DNA of 64,000 nucleotides from Polynucleobacter finlandensis (GCF_018881755.1 NZ_JACVPS010000007.1:1-64000), one strand, 5' to 3'. Numbered from the stretch's first letter, positions 8,691-22,937 are shown. Made by a program: numbers and translations. Notes: a model not told the origin generated them from the sequence alone.

Positions 8691-10748
8691 ATGAGTAACG
8701 TCACTTTAGGCTTGTATTTTGCCTTGGCTTGTGGTGTCCTGGCCGTGATTTACGGTTTTGTGATGCGCGGCTGGATTTTGAGGCAAGATGCCGGTAATGC
8801 CAAGATGCAAGAAATTGCAGGGGCAATTCAGCAGGGCGCAGCAGCTTATTTATCGCGCCAATATAAAACCATCGCCGTTGTCGGAGTCGTTCTGACAATC
8901 TTAATAGCCCTCTTTTTGGACTATGCAACTGCACTTGGGTTTGTCGTTGGCTCTGTGCTTTCTGGAGCTTGCGGTTTTATTGGGATGAATGTCTCCGTAA
9001 AAGCAAACGTGCGTACTGCACAGGCTGCAACTAAGGGCATGAATGAAGCCTTGAACGTTGCCTTTAAAGGTGGTGCGATTACCGGGATGTTGGTTGTCGG
9101 CCTTGGACTGCTCGGAGTTGGACTCTTCTTTATGTTCTTGGTATCGATTGGTGCCGGACAAGATCTCTCATCGGTATTGCACCCATTGATTGGTTTGGCT
9201 TTTGGTTCTTCATTGATTTCGATCTTCGCTCGTTTGGGCGGCGGCATCTTTACCAAGGGCGCTGACGTTGGTGCTGACTTGGTCGGTAAAGTTGAAGCCG
9301 GAATTCCGGAAGATGATCCACGTAATCCAGCTGTGATTGCAGATAACGTTGGCGATAACGTCGGTGACTGCGCTGGTATGGCGGCTGACTTATTTGAAAC
9401 CTATGCTGTGACTTTGATTGCCACGATGGTGCTAGGTGCATTAATGGTGACAGGTGCGCCGGTTGCTGCGATTGTTTACCCATTGGTTTTAGGTGGCGTC
9501 TCTATCATTGCCTCCATCATTGGTTGCTCATTTGTAAAAGCAACACCTGGTATGAAAAACGTGATGCCAGCCTTATATAAAGGCTTGATTGTTGCTGGCG
9601 GACTTTCACTCATCGCTTTCTACTTTGTAACCAACTTCATCATGCCTGATGACGCTTTGGGCATCCCTGGTAGTCAGTGGCGTTTGTTCGGTGCCACCAT
9701 TGTTGGCTTGGTACTGACTGCAGCATTGGTATGGATTACCGAGTACTACACCGGCACACAGTTCAAGCCAGTACAACATATTGCTGAAGCTTCTACCAAA
9801 GGCCACGGTACCAACATCATTGCTGGTTTAGGCATCTCCATGAAGTCGACTGCTTATCCGGTGATATTTGTTTGTGCTGCTATCTATGCGGCTTATTGGT
9901 TAGCTGGCATCTACGGTATTGCGATTGCAGCAACTGCCATGTTATCGATGGCTGGTATTGTTGTGGCCCTTGATGCTTACGGCCCAATTACTGATAACGC
10001 AGGCGGTATTGCAGAGATGGCTGGATTGCCACAAGCTGTTCGTGACATTACAGATCCATTGGATGCTGTTGGTAACACCACCAAGGCTGTGACTAAGGGC
10101 TATGCCATTGGTTCCGCCGGTTTAGCAGCCTTAGTGCTTTTTGCTGACTACACCCATGCACTGGAATCTATCGGTCAACAAGTTTCTTTTGACTTGTCCA
10201 ATCATATGGTGATCATCGGCCTCTTTATTGGCGGCATGATCCCTTACTTGTTTGGTGCGATGGCAATGGAAGCGGTAGGTCGTTGTGCAGGCGCAGTGGT
10301 TGAGGAAGTGCGTCGTCAGTTCCGCGATATCCCAGGAATCATGGAGGGTACTGCTAAGCCTGAATACGGCAAGGCTGTGGACATGCTGACTTCCGCTGCG
10401 ATTAAAGAAATGATTGTTCCTTCACTATTACCAGTGGTAGCACCAATCGCTGTAGGTCTCTTACTAGGACCTGCTGCTTTAGGCGGCTTACTCATGGGTA
10501 CGATCGTGACCGGCTTGTTTGTAGCCATCTCGATGTGTACTGGTGGCGGTGCTTGGGATAACGCCAAGAAATATATCGAAGAAGGAAATTTCGGCGGCAA
10601 AGGTTCTGAAGCGCATAAAGCAGCAGTGACTGGTGATACTGTAGGCGATCCCTACAAAGACACTGCCGGCCCAGCTGTTAACCCGCTGATTAAGATCATT
10701 AACATCGTGGCATTGCTGATCGTGCCATTGTTGCCAATGGTGCGTTAA
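8691..10748 (+). CDS. hppA: proton-translocating membrane pyrophosphatase, K+-independent type
   Basis: A 685-residue polytopic protein coupling PPi hydrolysis to ion pumping across the inner membrane. The PPi-binding region has [20 protein letters not shown] and [20 protein letters not shown] (about 195-230), and the C-terminal part has [18 protein letters not shown]. Residues 461-466 read GNTTKA; Lys at position 465, where K+-dependent enzymes have Ala, is the established mark of the K+-independent H+-pumping class. About 15-16 membrane helices are apparent. The ATG has the ribosome site AGGGAG. A strong terminator follows. Confidence 0.96.
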   Translation: MSNVTLGLYFALACGVLAVIYGFVMRGWILRQDAGNAKMQEIAGAIQQGAAAYLSRQYKTIAVVGVVLTILIALFLDYATALGFVVGSVLSGACGFIGMNVSVKANVRTAQAATKGMNEALNVAFKGGAITGMLVVGLGLLGVGLFFMFLVSIGAGQDLSSVLHPLIGLAFGSSLISIFARLGGGIFTKGADVGADLVGKVEAGIPEDDPRNPAVIADNVGDNVGDCAGMAADLFETYAVTLIATMVLGALMVTGAPVAAIVYPLVLGGVSIIASIIGCSFVKATPGMKNVMPALYKGLIVAGGLSLIAFYFVTNFIMPDDALGIPGSQWRLFGATIVGLVLTAALVWITEYYTGTQFKPVQHIAEASTKGHGTNIIAGLGISMKSTAYPVIFVCAAIYAAYWLAGIYGIAIAATAMLSMAGIVVALDAYGPITDNAGGIAEMAGLPQAVRDITDPLDAVGNTTKAVTKGYAIGSAGLAALVLFADYTHALESIGQQVSFDLSNHMVIIGLFIGGMIPYLFGAMAMEAVGRCAGAVVEEVRRQFRDIPGIMEGTAKPEYGKAVDMLTSAAIKEMIVPSLLPVVAPIAVGLLLGPAALGGLLMGTIVTGLFVAISMCTGGGAWDNAKKYIEEGNFGGKGSEAHKAAVTGDTVGDPYKDTAGPAVNPLIKIINIVALLIVPLLPMVR

Positions 10749-10767
10749 TGCAATAACAGAGCGGTAC

Positions 10768-10804
10768 AAACAAAAACGCCTAGCAATGCTAGGCGTTTTT
10801 GTTT
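10768..10804. terminator. bidirectional terminator between hppA and trxB
   Basis: AAACAAAAACGCCTAGC, loop AAT, GCTAGGCGTTTTTGTTT. The stem is fully complementary and flanked by A and T runs, so it serves the two convergent genes. Confidence 0.93.
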
Positions 10805-10839
10805 CGGCTTTAACAACATCCGTTACAACTGAGGCCCTC

Positions 10840-14148
<3,309 letters not shown>

Positions 14149-14157
14149 GGTTTCATT

Positions 14158-16210
<2,053 letters not shown>

Positions 16211-16242
16211 ACAGAGTAATCAAGAAATAGCGATCCCAAAGC

Positions 16243-16248
16243 TATAAT
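16243..16248 (+). promoter_or_regulatory. -10 box for tRNA-Ser
   Basis: An exact TATAAT 13 bases before the tRNA 5' end, followed by a C-rich discriminator. No good -35 hexamer is seen at the expected distance, so the -10 carries the call. Confidence 0.5.
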
Positions 16249-16261
16249 TGCCCTTCGGTTC

Positions 16262-16351
<90 letters not shown>

Positions 16352-16452
16352 TGCCAATTTAGTCACTTGATCCCTTTTAACCCTTGGGGCAAGTACTTAG
16401 ATATTCATTTCTAATATTTGTAATAATGGTTCAAAGCAGGAATGAATAAAAA

Positions 16453-17028
16453 TTGATTGAATATAAAAAAAACCTCGTTGAGATTCTTGCCTCGTTTGCA
16501 CTCTACTGGAGCATGGCTTCGATTCTTTACTTTATTCCAGCATTAAAGAGCGGGCCGCTCACGTACTATCTATTTCTTCCTGCAGCAATGAAGTTATTTG
16601 CGATATTAATTGTTAGATGGCGTGCGGTGATTGGGGTTTCGTTGGCAGTTTTTTCTCGGTTGGAGCTAGTTGCCCCCGATGAACCTATGATGAGTTGGTT
16701 AATTGTTGCCGTGTTTTCTACGCTAGCCATATACCTTGTTATTGAGCTTTCATTGAAGTTGCTCAGAATTAACAGGGATTTATCAAACTTAAAATACCTT
16801 CAAGTGGTGATTTTGGCGCTTTTGGCCAGCCTTACCAATGGCTTTACTTTTTCGTTTGGAGTTAGCCACCTGACAGATATGCGGGTCGGCGAAAATATAT
16901 TTCACGGCGGTTTTTTGGCTGGTGTAGGCAGTTTTGCAGGCAATGCTTTGGTCGTTTGCCTCTTGGTATTGATATTGAAGCATAAAACAAGCATCTTAAA
17001 TTTAATCAATACTATGAAAAAAAGCTAG
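16453..17028 (+). CDS. MASE1-like integral membrane protein of unknown function
   Basis: A 191-residue hydrophobic protein with about five or six membrane helices: near 12-32, 37-56, 58-72, 80-104, 118-137 and 157-177. The stretch LFLPAAMKLFAILIVRWRAVIGV resembles the first part of MASE1 sensory membrane domains, but no GGDEF, kinase or other output domain follows. It starts at TTG (AGGA 11 bases upstream); an ATG just before it is closed by a stop after four codons. It sits 101 bases downstream of tRNA-Ser and looks AT-richer than serS. Function is unknown. Confidence 0.6.
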   Translation: MIEYKKNLVEILASFALYWSMASILYFIPALKSGPLTYYLFLPAAMKLFAILIVRWRAVIGVSLAVFSRLELVAPDEPMMSWLIVAVFSTLAIYLVIELSLKLLRINRDLSNLKYLQVVILALLASLTNGFTFSFGVSHLTDMRVGENIFHGGFLAGVGSFAGNALVVCLLVLILKHKTSILNLINTMKKS

Positions 17029-17101
17029 CCTATACAGATACGTCAGGTAATATGCTTATATTAAATCTAGAACTAGGGACCACCCTGATCATGAGACAAA
17101 A

Positions 17102-17452
17102 ATGACTACTATGAACCAATCTTCGTATATACGCTTCCTGAATTGCATTGATGCACTAGAAGAAAAAGGCGGCGTAAAAAAATTGGATGCAATTGAAACC
17201 CAGCTACTTGACTGGGTCATGATGACTGACGCACAAGGTTGTGAAATTTTAGTTGGCGATTTATTGCTGCTGAGTCATATTGGTTCGCAGGCTACTTTGC
17301 ATGGACGTGTACAAAAACTGATCAAATTGGGTTACGTAAAGCAGGCCCTGGATTCAGTAGATGGTAGAAAAAAGAAAATCCTCCCAACAAAGCTGGCGAT
17401 AAAGCGCTATGAAATGCTATCCAAGCTTTTAGAAAAAGCTATCACTGCGTAG
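17102..17452 (+). CDS. small winged-helix (MarR-like) DNA-binding protein
   Basis: A 116-residue protein. From about residue 28 it resembles a MarR-type winged helix: helix LDAIETQLLDWVMM, a recognition region LLLLSHIGSQATLHGRVQKLIKLGYVK, and the wing DSVDGRKKKILPTKLAIKRYE, where the DxR pattern is typical of MarR wings. The long dimerisation helices of full MarR proteins are missing or short, so it is a compact relative. It follows the MASE1-like gene by 73 bases, and the two may be co-transcribed. Target and ligand are unknown. Confidence 0.65.
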   Translation: MTTMNQSSYIRFLNCIDALEEKGGVKKLDAIETQLLDWVMMTDAQGCEILVGDLLLLSHIGSQATLHGRVQKLIKLGYVKQALDSVDGRKKKILPTKLAIKRYEMLSKLLEKAITA

Positions 17453-17549
17453 CAGATAAAGTGAGGCCTTCTTTCGGGGCTTTGCAGGGACCTCATCAAA
17501 CGCTTGAGTATTTGGATTGGGTCGTTACAGAGTTAGTTAATAGACAACT

Positions 17550-18017
17550 TTAGCCGTAACGGTGATATAGCTTTGCTTGCCCATTCTTTGCAATAGCCAA
17601 GACATCATAGGGATCTTTCCTACCCTTGTATTCAGGGCCATCCATGCCGGGAGATCCAACAGGCATTCCAGGAACTGCTAGCCCTGCAATATTAGGCCTT
17701 TCCTTTAAAACCCGAGCAACATCTCTCGCGGGTACATGGCCCTCAAAAGCATAACCATCAATCAGAGCTGTATGGCAGGAACCATATTGAATATCAACAC
17801 CCAATTTCTTTCTAGCTACATCATTGCCATCATCATGGACTTTGCCAAGGGTAAAACCATTTTTAGTCATGTAGTTTACCCAGTCATGACAACAACCACA
17901 TGTTGGCGATTTCCAAATTTCAATAGTTGTTTGATTGCTGGTCGCCATGGCGAGATCCATGGGCAGTAAGCAGGTCAATAATCCCTTGAGTATCTGTCGA
18001 CGGTCAATGTTCTGCAT
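17550..18017 (-). CDS. DUF411 family metal-binding protein
   Basis: A 155-residue exported protein. The N-terminus MQNIDRRQILKGL has a twin-arginine-like RRQIL ahead of a hydrophobic stretch ending in LAMATS, so Tat export is possible. The DUF411 domain then begins with the motif KSPTCGCCHDW (Cys40, Cys42, Cys43, His44), a likely soft-metal site, and ends with VPARDVARVLKERP, VPGMPVGSPGM and DPYDVLAI. DUF411 proteins are commonly linked to copper or other metal resistance loci. It is 8 bases downstream of the beta-propeller gene on the same strand, so the two are probably one operon. Confidence 0.88.
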   Translation of the reverse strand: MQNIDRRQILKGLLTCLLPMDLAMATSNQTTIEIWKSPTCGCCHDWVNYMTKNGFTLGKVHDDGNDVARKKLGVDIQYGSCHTALIDGYAFEGHVPARDVARVLKERPNIAGLAVPGMPVGSPGMDGPEYKGRKDPYDVLAIAKNGQAKLYHRYG

Positions 18018-18025
18018 TTTTTGCC

Positions 18026-19192
18026 TTATTTCTGAAGAGCTGCTTTCCAGTCCCTAAATACATCTAGGTCAACTCCATCGGGATAGTTGAGCAGTCCCTG
18101 GGTATATCCCTTTTTACCTTTTTCACCATATTGCCAAATGATTTCCTTCGTTTTGCGATCAACCACGATAACCCTGTCATTGAGGTCATCTACGATTAAA
18201 ACATCGCCTGTATCTGGGAGCTCTCTAGCGATCGAAGAATGGTCTAAGACGCCATCTCCTTCCTTGGCAAAATACTCCCAAGTAATTTTTCTGGTGAGTG
18301 GATCAAAAATAACTACTCTTCCTGGTTTCCAGAAGTCAGCAACGATGATTTGTTTGCCATCAACCGTTGGAAAGGCATCGGAAGGGTAGCGAATATTCGG
18401 AGCCTTAACGCTCCACACCACCTTACCTTCTCTGGTAATGCGGGAGATCCATGAGTCAGTAATTTCTGTGATGAGAATATCGCCATTCTCCATTGGGGTT
18501 GCGCCGTTTGGATGGGCTAATTCGTAAGGAGGATTGTGTTTGCATTTCCCCGGTGTACCCCATTGAGAAACAGTTGAATTATCTTTGGGATCAATAATTA
18601 GCACACGGCAATTGCGAATATCAGCGGTTATGAATTTTCCATCAGCGAGTAAGTGTGCATCGTCAGGGTAGTTGAGTAAGCCTGGACCGCTGCCACGTCT
18701 GTCTGGAATACCATAAGTCCAAGCAAGCACTTTCTTTTCATAATCCACAATATGGACATCAAAGTTATCTTCTTCGCTCACAGCCAGTTGCTTGCCATCA
18801 GGGGAGAAGTTCACATCCTCATTCCCGCGATAGGCTTTAATGCTGGGTGATGGGAATTCCCAAATAATTTTCTTGTTTGGGGCAATTTCAATTAAGCGGT
18901 TATTGCGTCGATCGGCAATCACAATGGGATAAGGCAAAGGCTTGCCCCAGGAGGCTACTGGTTTTTGACGATTGCCAGTGATCACTGGAATAGGGGGCAA
19001 AACAGCGCCACTGGATACGACTCCTGCGCCCAGCATTTCTGGGGTAACTTGCACTTCAACGCCTGCTGGATTACCAGCCTTAGCGACCTTGGTTTCTGCT
19101 TTGCTGTGTATAGGCGTCAATCCAAGACAAAGAAAGACGGCAACCCAATATAAATCAGAGGTCTTGGGAAATGCTGCAATTTTGGTATGCAT
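18026..19192 (-). CDS. exported beta-propeller protein (arylsulfotransferase/NHL-like)
   Basis: A 388-residue protein with a signal peptide (about 1-32). About six repeated blade units follow, with motifs such as IAPNKKIIWEFPSP, YEKKVLAWTYGIP, TREGKVVWSVKAP, PLTRKITWEYFAKEG and RKTKEIIWQYGEKG. Each unit pairs an 'I/VVD' strand with a 'xxWxY/F' strand, as in ASST-like and PQQ-type propellers. Recurrent LLNYPDDA/LLNYPDGV phrases mark blade starts. No catalytic residues can be assigned with confidence. The ATG has AAGGA six bases upstream. It probably forms an operon with the downstream DUF411 gene; the partnership suggests a metal-related periplasmic task, which is inference. Confidence 0.7.
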   Translation of the reverse strand: MHTKIAAFPKTSDLYWVAVFLCLGLTPIHSKAETKVAKAGNPAGVEVQVTPEMLGAGVVSSGAVLPPIPVITGNRQKPVASWGKPLPYPIVIADRRNNRLIEIAPNKKIIWEFPSPSIKAYRGNEDVNFSPDGKQLAVSEEDNFDVHIVDYEKKVLAWTYGIPDRRGSGPGLLNYPDDAHLLADGKFITADIRNCRVLIIDPKDNSTVSQWGTPGKCKHNPPYELAHPNGATPMENGDILITEITDSWISRITREGKVVWSVKAPNIRYPSDAFPTVDGKQIIVADFWKPGRVVIFDPLTRKITWEYFAKEGDGVLDHSSIARELPDTGDVLIVDDLNDRVIVVDRKTKEIIWQYGEKGKKGYTQGLLNYPDGVDLDVFRDWKAALQK

Positions 19193-19295
19193 GAGAATCC
19201 TTAGTCAAAACACGAGGTGTTGATTTGATTATTGAGGACTTATGCGCTTGAGGATTTGATCTATCGCAACTCGATGACGGATTCTCAATATTGCT

Positions 19296-19970
19296 TTACA
19301 TGCTTTCTAGAATCGGGCGCTGATTGACGGGTTGTGCTGCGCGGGCATTATCAGAAAAAGATTTTTTGTAAACAGCTAACTGTTCAGTGGATACAGAAAT
19401 AGGTTCTTTTAAGATAAGCCATTCGACTCCTTCGGTGCAAGGGGGCGCTGTTAGAGAGCCCATATAACGGTAATAGCCCTTACTCACAGGGAGTAAGCCA
19501 TTGACATTAATTGATGTACTTTGAATGGCTTGATTAGGGCCCACTTGTTTGGGAATATTGCTTAAGAGGGTATCGAAAGTTTTATTCGAATCGCCCACGC
19601 GAAATAGCACAACTAAGGCTAGTAGTTGCCCGCTCGAACTTTTATGTAGAAAGTGAGCGCCCATCGGGAAGGTCTCACCGGAAATTTGGTCTCCAGCTGG
19701 GGTATGAAAATGCACCTGAGAAAGAGTGTAGATTTGTTTGCCAAGCTTGAGCTGGCTGTGGTTATTTAGTCTTACGCGCAAGGTATGCCCATCATTGGCA
19801 ATGACTAATGGTGAAGTCAGGTAGGTAAATTCTAGAGCGGGAAGTTTTTGCTTTTGGGTTGAGGTGATGTTGATGGGTGATTGCAGGCGGCCAGTATTAC
19901 AGGTATTTGCTAGGCAAGAGAATGACACTGAGGCACAGAGCGGTAACAACAATCGAGTAATGAGTCGCAT
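19296..19970 (-). CDS. alpha-carbonic anhydrase-like periplasmic protein, active site altered
   Basis: A 224-residue exported alpha-CA fold protein; the family hydrates CO2 at a His3 zinc. Zinc ligands His87, His89 (QVHFH) and His106 (AHFLH) are present, as are the proton-shuttle position His62 (DGHT), the Thr199-equivalent Thr174 (LTAPPC) and a likely disulfide Cys24-Cys178. However, the family's SEH motif (gatekeeper Glu106 of human CA II) is here AGD (Gly93), and the Glu two residues before the third ligand (Glu117 of human CA II) is Gly104. The usual N-terminal HW-x-Y segment ahead of QSPINI is also missing, making the protein about 20 residues short. Catalysis may be impaired or the role changed. 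It is divergent from thiM. Confidence 0.85.
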   Translation of the reverse strand: MRLITRLLLPLCASVSFSCLANTCNTGRLQSPINITSTQKQKLPALEFTYLTSPLVIANDGHTLRVRLNNHSQLKLGKQIYTLSQVHFHTPAGDQISGETFPMGAHFLHKSSSGQLLALVVLFRVGDSNKTFDTLLSNIPKQVGPNQAIQSTSINVNGLLPVSKGYYRYMGSLTAPPCTEGVEWLILKEPISVSTEQLAVYKKSFSDNARAAQPVNQRPILESM

Positions 19971-20079
19971 ATCCTTACATTACCTCAAATATGGCCGCAT
20001 GATAATTTGTAAGGAGTTATTGATTTAAAACAAATCGCCAGTTACTTCTTAGCCCTACATTACATAGATTTACGGGGCA

Positions 20080-20916
20080 ATGATGAAGCATCAATTGACA
20101 GCAGAACAATTGTGGGAAGATGTTTTAAGCGTACGCACACAGTCCCCGCTAGTTCACAGTATTACGAACTTGGTTGTCATGAATTTCAATGCCAATATGC
20201 TGCTAGCCTTGGGTGCTTCCCCAATCATGGCGCATGCCATTGAGGAGGTTGAGGAAATGGTGGGCATCTCACAGGCCCTAGTACTCAATATTGGTACTTT
20301 AGATGAGGGCTGGGTACGCGCAATGGGTGTGGCTAAAAAATGCGCTCGGGCAAAAGGTGTGCCCGTGACCCTAGATCCCGTCGGCGCTGGGGCGACCTCA
20401 TATCGAAATCAATGCATCACTGAGTTGATTTCATCTGATCCGCCAAATATCATTCGCGGTAATGCATCTGAAATCATGAGTGTTGCAGGTCTAGCAGTAG
20501 TAACAAAAGGAGTTGATAGTTCAGTCAGCTCTGATCACGCTATTGAAGCGGCCATGACTTTGGCTCGACAGATTGATGGGTTTGTTTGTATTTCAGGGCA
20601 GACCGATCATGTGATCGACGGCATGGGACGACATGTAAGCCTCTCAAATGGCAGTCAATTAATGACCAAGGTTACGGGAGTAGGTTGCTCCGCTACTGCA
20701 ATGATTGGTGCATTCTCTGCCGTACAGCCTGATTGGTTCAGGGCTACTGTGGGTGCAATGGCTTATCTGGGGGTGTCCGGAGAAATTGCAGAGCGCACAA
20801 CAAAGGCCACCGGAGGTGGTTCCGGCAGCTATCAAATCAATCTATTGGATGTGGTGAATTTGCTCGACAGGGAAATGTTTATTAAAACCGTCAACCTGGA
20901 ATTAACCAAGTACTAA
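20080..20916 (+). CDS. thiM: hydroxyethylthiazole kinase
   Basis: A 278-residue ribokinase-like enzyme phosphorylating 4-methyl-5-(2-hydroxyethyl)thiazole for thiamine salvage. Typical stretches are VHSITNLVVMNFNANMLLALGASPIMAHA near the N-terminus, VPVTLDPVGAGAT, IIRGNASEI and the catalytic anion-hole region KVTGVGCSATAMIGAF. The ATG ATG start makes the first residue uncertain by one. No THI-box riboswitch is visible in the 109 bases upstream, and no thiE or thiD is nearby. Its last 51 coding bases belong to a 63-bp sequence repeated after the next gene (see the repeat entries). Confidence 0.93.
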   Translation: MMKHQLTAEQLWEDVLSVRTQSPLVHSITNLVVMNFNANMLLALGASPIMAHAIEEVEEMVGISQALVLNIGTLDEGWVRAMGVAKKCARAKGVPVTLDPVGAGATSYRNQCITELISSDPPNIIRGNASEIMSVAGLAVVTKGVDSSVSSDHAIEAAMTLARQIDGFVCISGQTDHVIDGMGRHVSLSNGSQLMTKVTGVGCSATAMIGAFSAVQPDWFRATVGAMAYLGVSGEIAERTTKATGGGSGSYQINLLDVVNLLDREMFIKTVNLELTKY

Positions 20917-20928
20917 GGCAAGAAGTCT
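20866..20928 (+). repeat. imperfect direct repeat, copy 1 (thiM 3' end)
   Basis: Matches 21888-21950 at 49 of 63 positions by hand alignment, without gaps. On the plus strand this copy encodes the true thiM C-terminus (DREMFIKTVNLELTKY, stop). On the minus strand it encodes RLLALVLG-stop, nearly the C-terminus RFLTLVLS-stop of the esterase gene that lies beyond the DUF4239 gene. It marks an old thiM/esterase junction. Confidence 0.8.
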
Positions 20929-21077
20929 GGGTGTGAAAGTCTGCATTAGGGTTATGGATGTCGCCTGACTAGCAAATTCAGGTAAATAAGCTTCGCGGGT
21001 TCATTAAGACTTTTTATTGAGGCCGAATTGGTAATTCAGATAATATCTAGCGATAATTACTGAATCGGAAATAATCC

Positions 21078-21860
21078 ATGCCCAGCTTTATCTATCGATT
21101 TTCAAATCTAGCGATTATGGTGTTTTTTATCATCTTAATTACTACGGTAATGAACTACCTTCCAAAACTGCTTCAATTACTTCCCTTCATGGATCCTAGT
21201 GACGAGAGTACAAAATTAGGTCAGTCCTTATTTTCACCAATTGCTTCTAGTGCAGGCCTGCTGATAGGTTTTTTATTAAATCAGGCGCAAACCAATTTTC
21301 GTGAAGTTGAGATGATAGTTTCTTCAGAGGCGGGCAGAATAAATAACCTTGATAGGCTTCTACTTCGATTTGGAAGTGAACAGGCTTTAGGTATTCGCCT
21401 CAAAATAAGGGCATATATTGAGTCAATCATTCAGGATGAGTGGCCCGATCTCAGGGAAGGTAGGGGTAGCAGTAAAACGCATATGATTTGGCGATCAATT
21501 TCTCAAGATGTATTTCAGCTTGACCCACAAACTCCAAAACAGCTTGCCTTATATTCAGACATTATTAAAAAATCTGAGGAAATTTCTGAAAGTCGCGAGA
21601 TGAGAATTGATAGATCAGAAAAACATTTACCTGCATTATTTTGGGTTGTTATTTTTCTTTGTCTTGGAACACTTATGGGCGTCAATACTTTATTTTTACC
21701 TTCCGATCATTTCGTATTCGGTTTAACCATTCTTCCAATAGCATTTGGGGGATTGATTTCCTTATTAGTAATAACGGATAGACCTTTTAGAGGGCAAAAT
21801 GCCATCACCTCCTCTGCGTTAGGTAAGGTGCTGGCATCAATCAAAACTAGAAATATATAG
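21078..21860 (+). CDS. DUF4239-like (bestrophin-like) membrane protein
   Basis: A 260-residue protein with two N-terminal hydrophobic segments (about 8-36 and 50-66), a soluble helical middle (about 68-185), and two C-terminal helices (about 185-205 and 211-233). The pattern, with SSEAGRINNLDRLLLRFG after helix two, matches DUF4239 bestrophin-related proteins, whose function is not established. It is visibly AT-richer than its neighbours and is bracketed by the 63-bp repeats that reproduce the thiM/esterase junction, so it was probably inserted between two genes that used to be adjacent. No integrase or transposase accompanies it. Confidence 0.7.
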   Translation: MPSFIYRFSNLAIMVFFIILITTVMNYLPKLLQLLPFMDPSDESTKLGQSLFSPIASSAGLLIGFLLNQAQTNFREVEMIVSSEAGRINNLDRLLLRFGSEQALGIRLKIRAYIESIIQDEWPDLREGRGSSKTHMIWRSISQDVFQLDPQTPKQLALYSDIIKKSEEISESREMRIDRSEKHLPALFWVVIFLCLGTLMGVNTLFLPSDHFVFGLTILPIAFGGLISLLVITDRPFRGQNAITSSALGKVLASIKTRNI

Positions 21861-21887
21861 GGCGGCAACCCTCTTCCAGGGCATCAA

Positions 21888-21950
21888 AACAGAGAAAGGT
21901 TTAGTAAAACCGTCAGCCCGGAGTTAACTTAGTACTAAGGTTAAGAATCT
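21888..21950 (+). repeat. imperfect direct repeat, copy 2 (esterase 3' end)
   Basis: Partner of 20866-20928. On the plus strand, in the frame corresponding to thiM, it reads NRERFSKTVSPELT-stop, a decayed thiM C-terminus without a gene body. On the minus strand it supplies the real esterase C-terminus RFLTLVLS-stop. Many differences fall at third codon positions, consistent with divergence while coding. Confidence 0.8.
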
Positions 21951-22589
21951 AGAAATATCCGTTAGCTCATCTGGGTGGAGTGAGTGCTCCATGGGGTAGG
22001 TATTCCAATCCACTTGATAGCTCAGCTTTTCCAATACATCAACAGATGCTTCGGCGCGTTCCGGAATCACAACAGCATCCCAAATTCCGTGAGCCATAAA
22101 AATAGGCGTGTCCTGATTGGCGGCGCTTCTTTCCGTTGCTAATGATGTTGCTAGTGGTAAGTAGCCTGATAGCGCCATGATCCCTGCCAACTTGTGCGGG
22201 AAACGCAGACCTACCTGTAAGGACATGGCGCATCCTTGTGAGAATCCAGCCAAGACAATGTTTTCATAGGCAATGCCACGGGTAGCTTCGCGCTCAATCA
22301 GGGCGGTGATGGCTGCAGCAGATTTCTGTATACCAGATACATCTTGGCGATCGGTGAGATCTCTACCGGTGATGTCATACCAGGCTGGCATAACATAGCC
22401 ACCGTTTACAGTAACCGCCATGCTGGGTGCGCTTGGGAAAACAAACCGAATTGCTGGACAATCTGTCAGTTTGAGCTGAGGAATAATAGGTACAAAGTCG
22501 TTTCCGTCAGCGCCTAGGCCATGGAGCCAGATTACTGAAGCGCTTGGATTGGGTGCAGTTTCTATTTCAATGCAGGGAAGAGTAGTCAT
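21924..22589 (-). CDS. alpha/beta-hydrolase carboxylesterase (phospholipase/carboxylesterase family)
   Basis: A 221-residue serine hydrolase of the PF02230 type. The oxyanion-hole region is VIWLHGLGADGNDF. The catalytic triad is visible as Ser117 (GFSQG), Asp171 (HGIWDAVV) and His202 (MEHSLHP). Members hydrolyse short-chain carboxyl esters and lysophospholipids; the physiological substrate here is unknown. Length fits the family. Its last codons come from the second copy of the 63-bp repeat, showing that this 3' end once faced thiM directly. Confidence 0.92.
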   Translation of the reverse strand: MTTLPCIEIETAPNPSASVIWLHGLGADGNDFVPIIPQLKLTDCPAIRFVFPSAPSMAVTVNGGYVMPAWYDITGRDLTDRQDVSGIQKSAAAITALIEREATRGIAYENIVLAGFSQGCAMSLQVGLRFPHKLAGIMALSGYLPLATSLATERSAANQDTPIFMAHGIWDAVVIPERAEASVDVLEKLSYQVDWNTYPMEHSLHPDELTDISRFLTLVLS

Positions 22590-22670
22590 ATGTATTTAAT
22601 GGTTAATTGCCAAAACGAATATTAAAGCTCCGTTAATATAGGCTTACAGCACCCACGGAGTAGTGTATTC

Positions 22671-22937
22671 ATGAATAAAAATTATCTTACTGTAATTGCT
22701 ATTGTTGGCCTCAGTCTTGCGGCTTGCGGAACCCCACCTAGTCAGTTTGGCGTCTATCGACAGTCTGATGGAACTATTGGGGTGCACTCTCCGAAATCAG
22801 CCACAGAAGAGGAGTCTCACGATGCGGCTGTTGAGGAGTGTAAAAAACTAGGAAAGCGAACCGCAACTGTTCTTGAAGGACGTAAAACAGTAAACGACCG
22901 CTTTCCTATGACTTACATCTATGCCTGTGGTAATTGA
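22671..22937 (+). CDS. small putative lipoprotein
   Basis: An 88-residue protein with a lipoprotein signal peptide: hydrophobic core TVIAIVGLSLAAC with lipobox LAAC (Cys19) followed by GTPP, favouring outer-membrane sorting. The mature part is short, with three cysteines (19, 56, 86), and shows no recognisable domain. Two of these cysteines, in EECKKLG and YACGN, could form a disulfide. It stands alone between the esterase (divergent) and the histone-like gene (convergent). Function unknown. Confidence 0.7.
   Translation: MNKNYLTVIAIVGLSLAACGTPPSQFGVYRQSDGTIGVHSPKSATEEESHDAAVEECKKLGKRTATVLEGRKTVNDRFPMTYIYACGN

Noticed and set aside
17453-17549. Terminator after the winged-helix gene
   Set aside because: The GC-rich stretch there does not form a continuous stem followed by a T-run.
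19971-20079. TPP riboswitch upstream of thiM
   Set aside because: The conserved CUGAGA and ACCUGA elements with pairing stems were not found in this gap.
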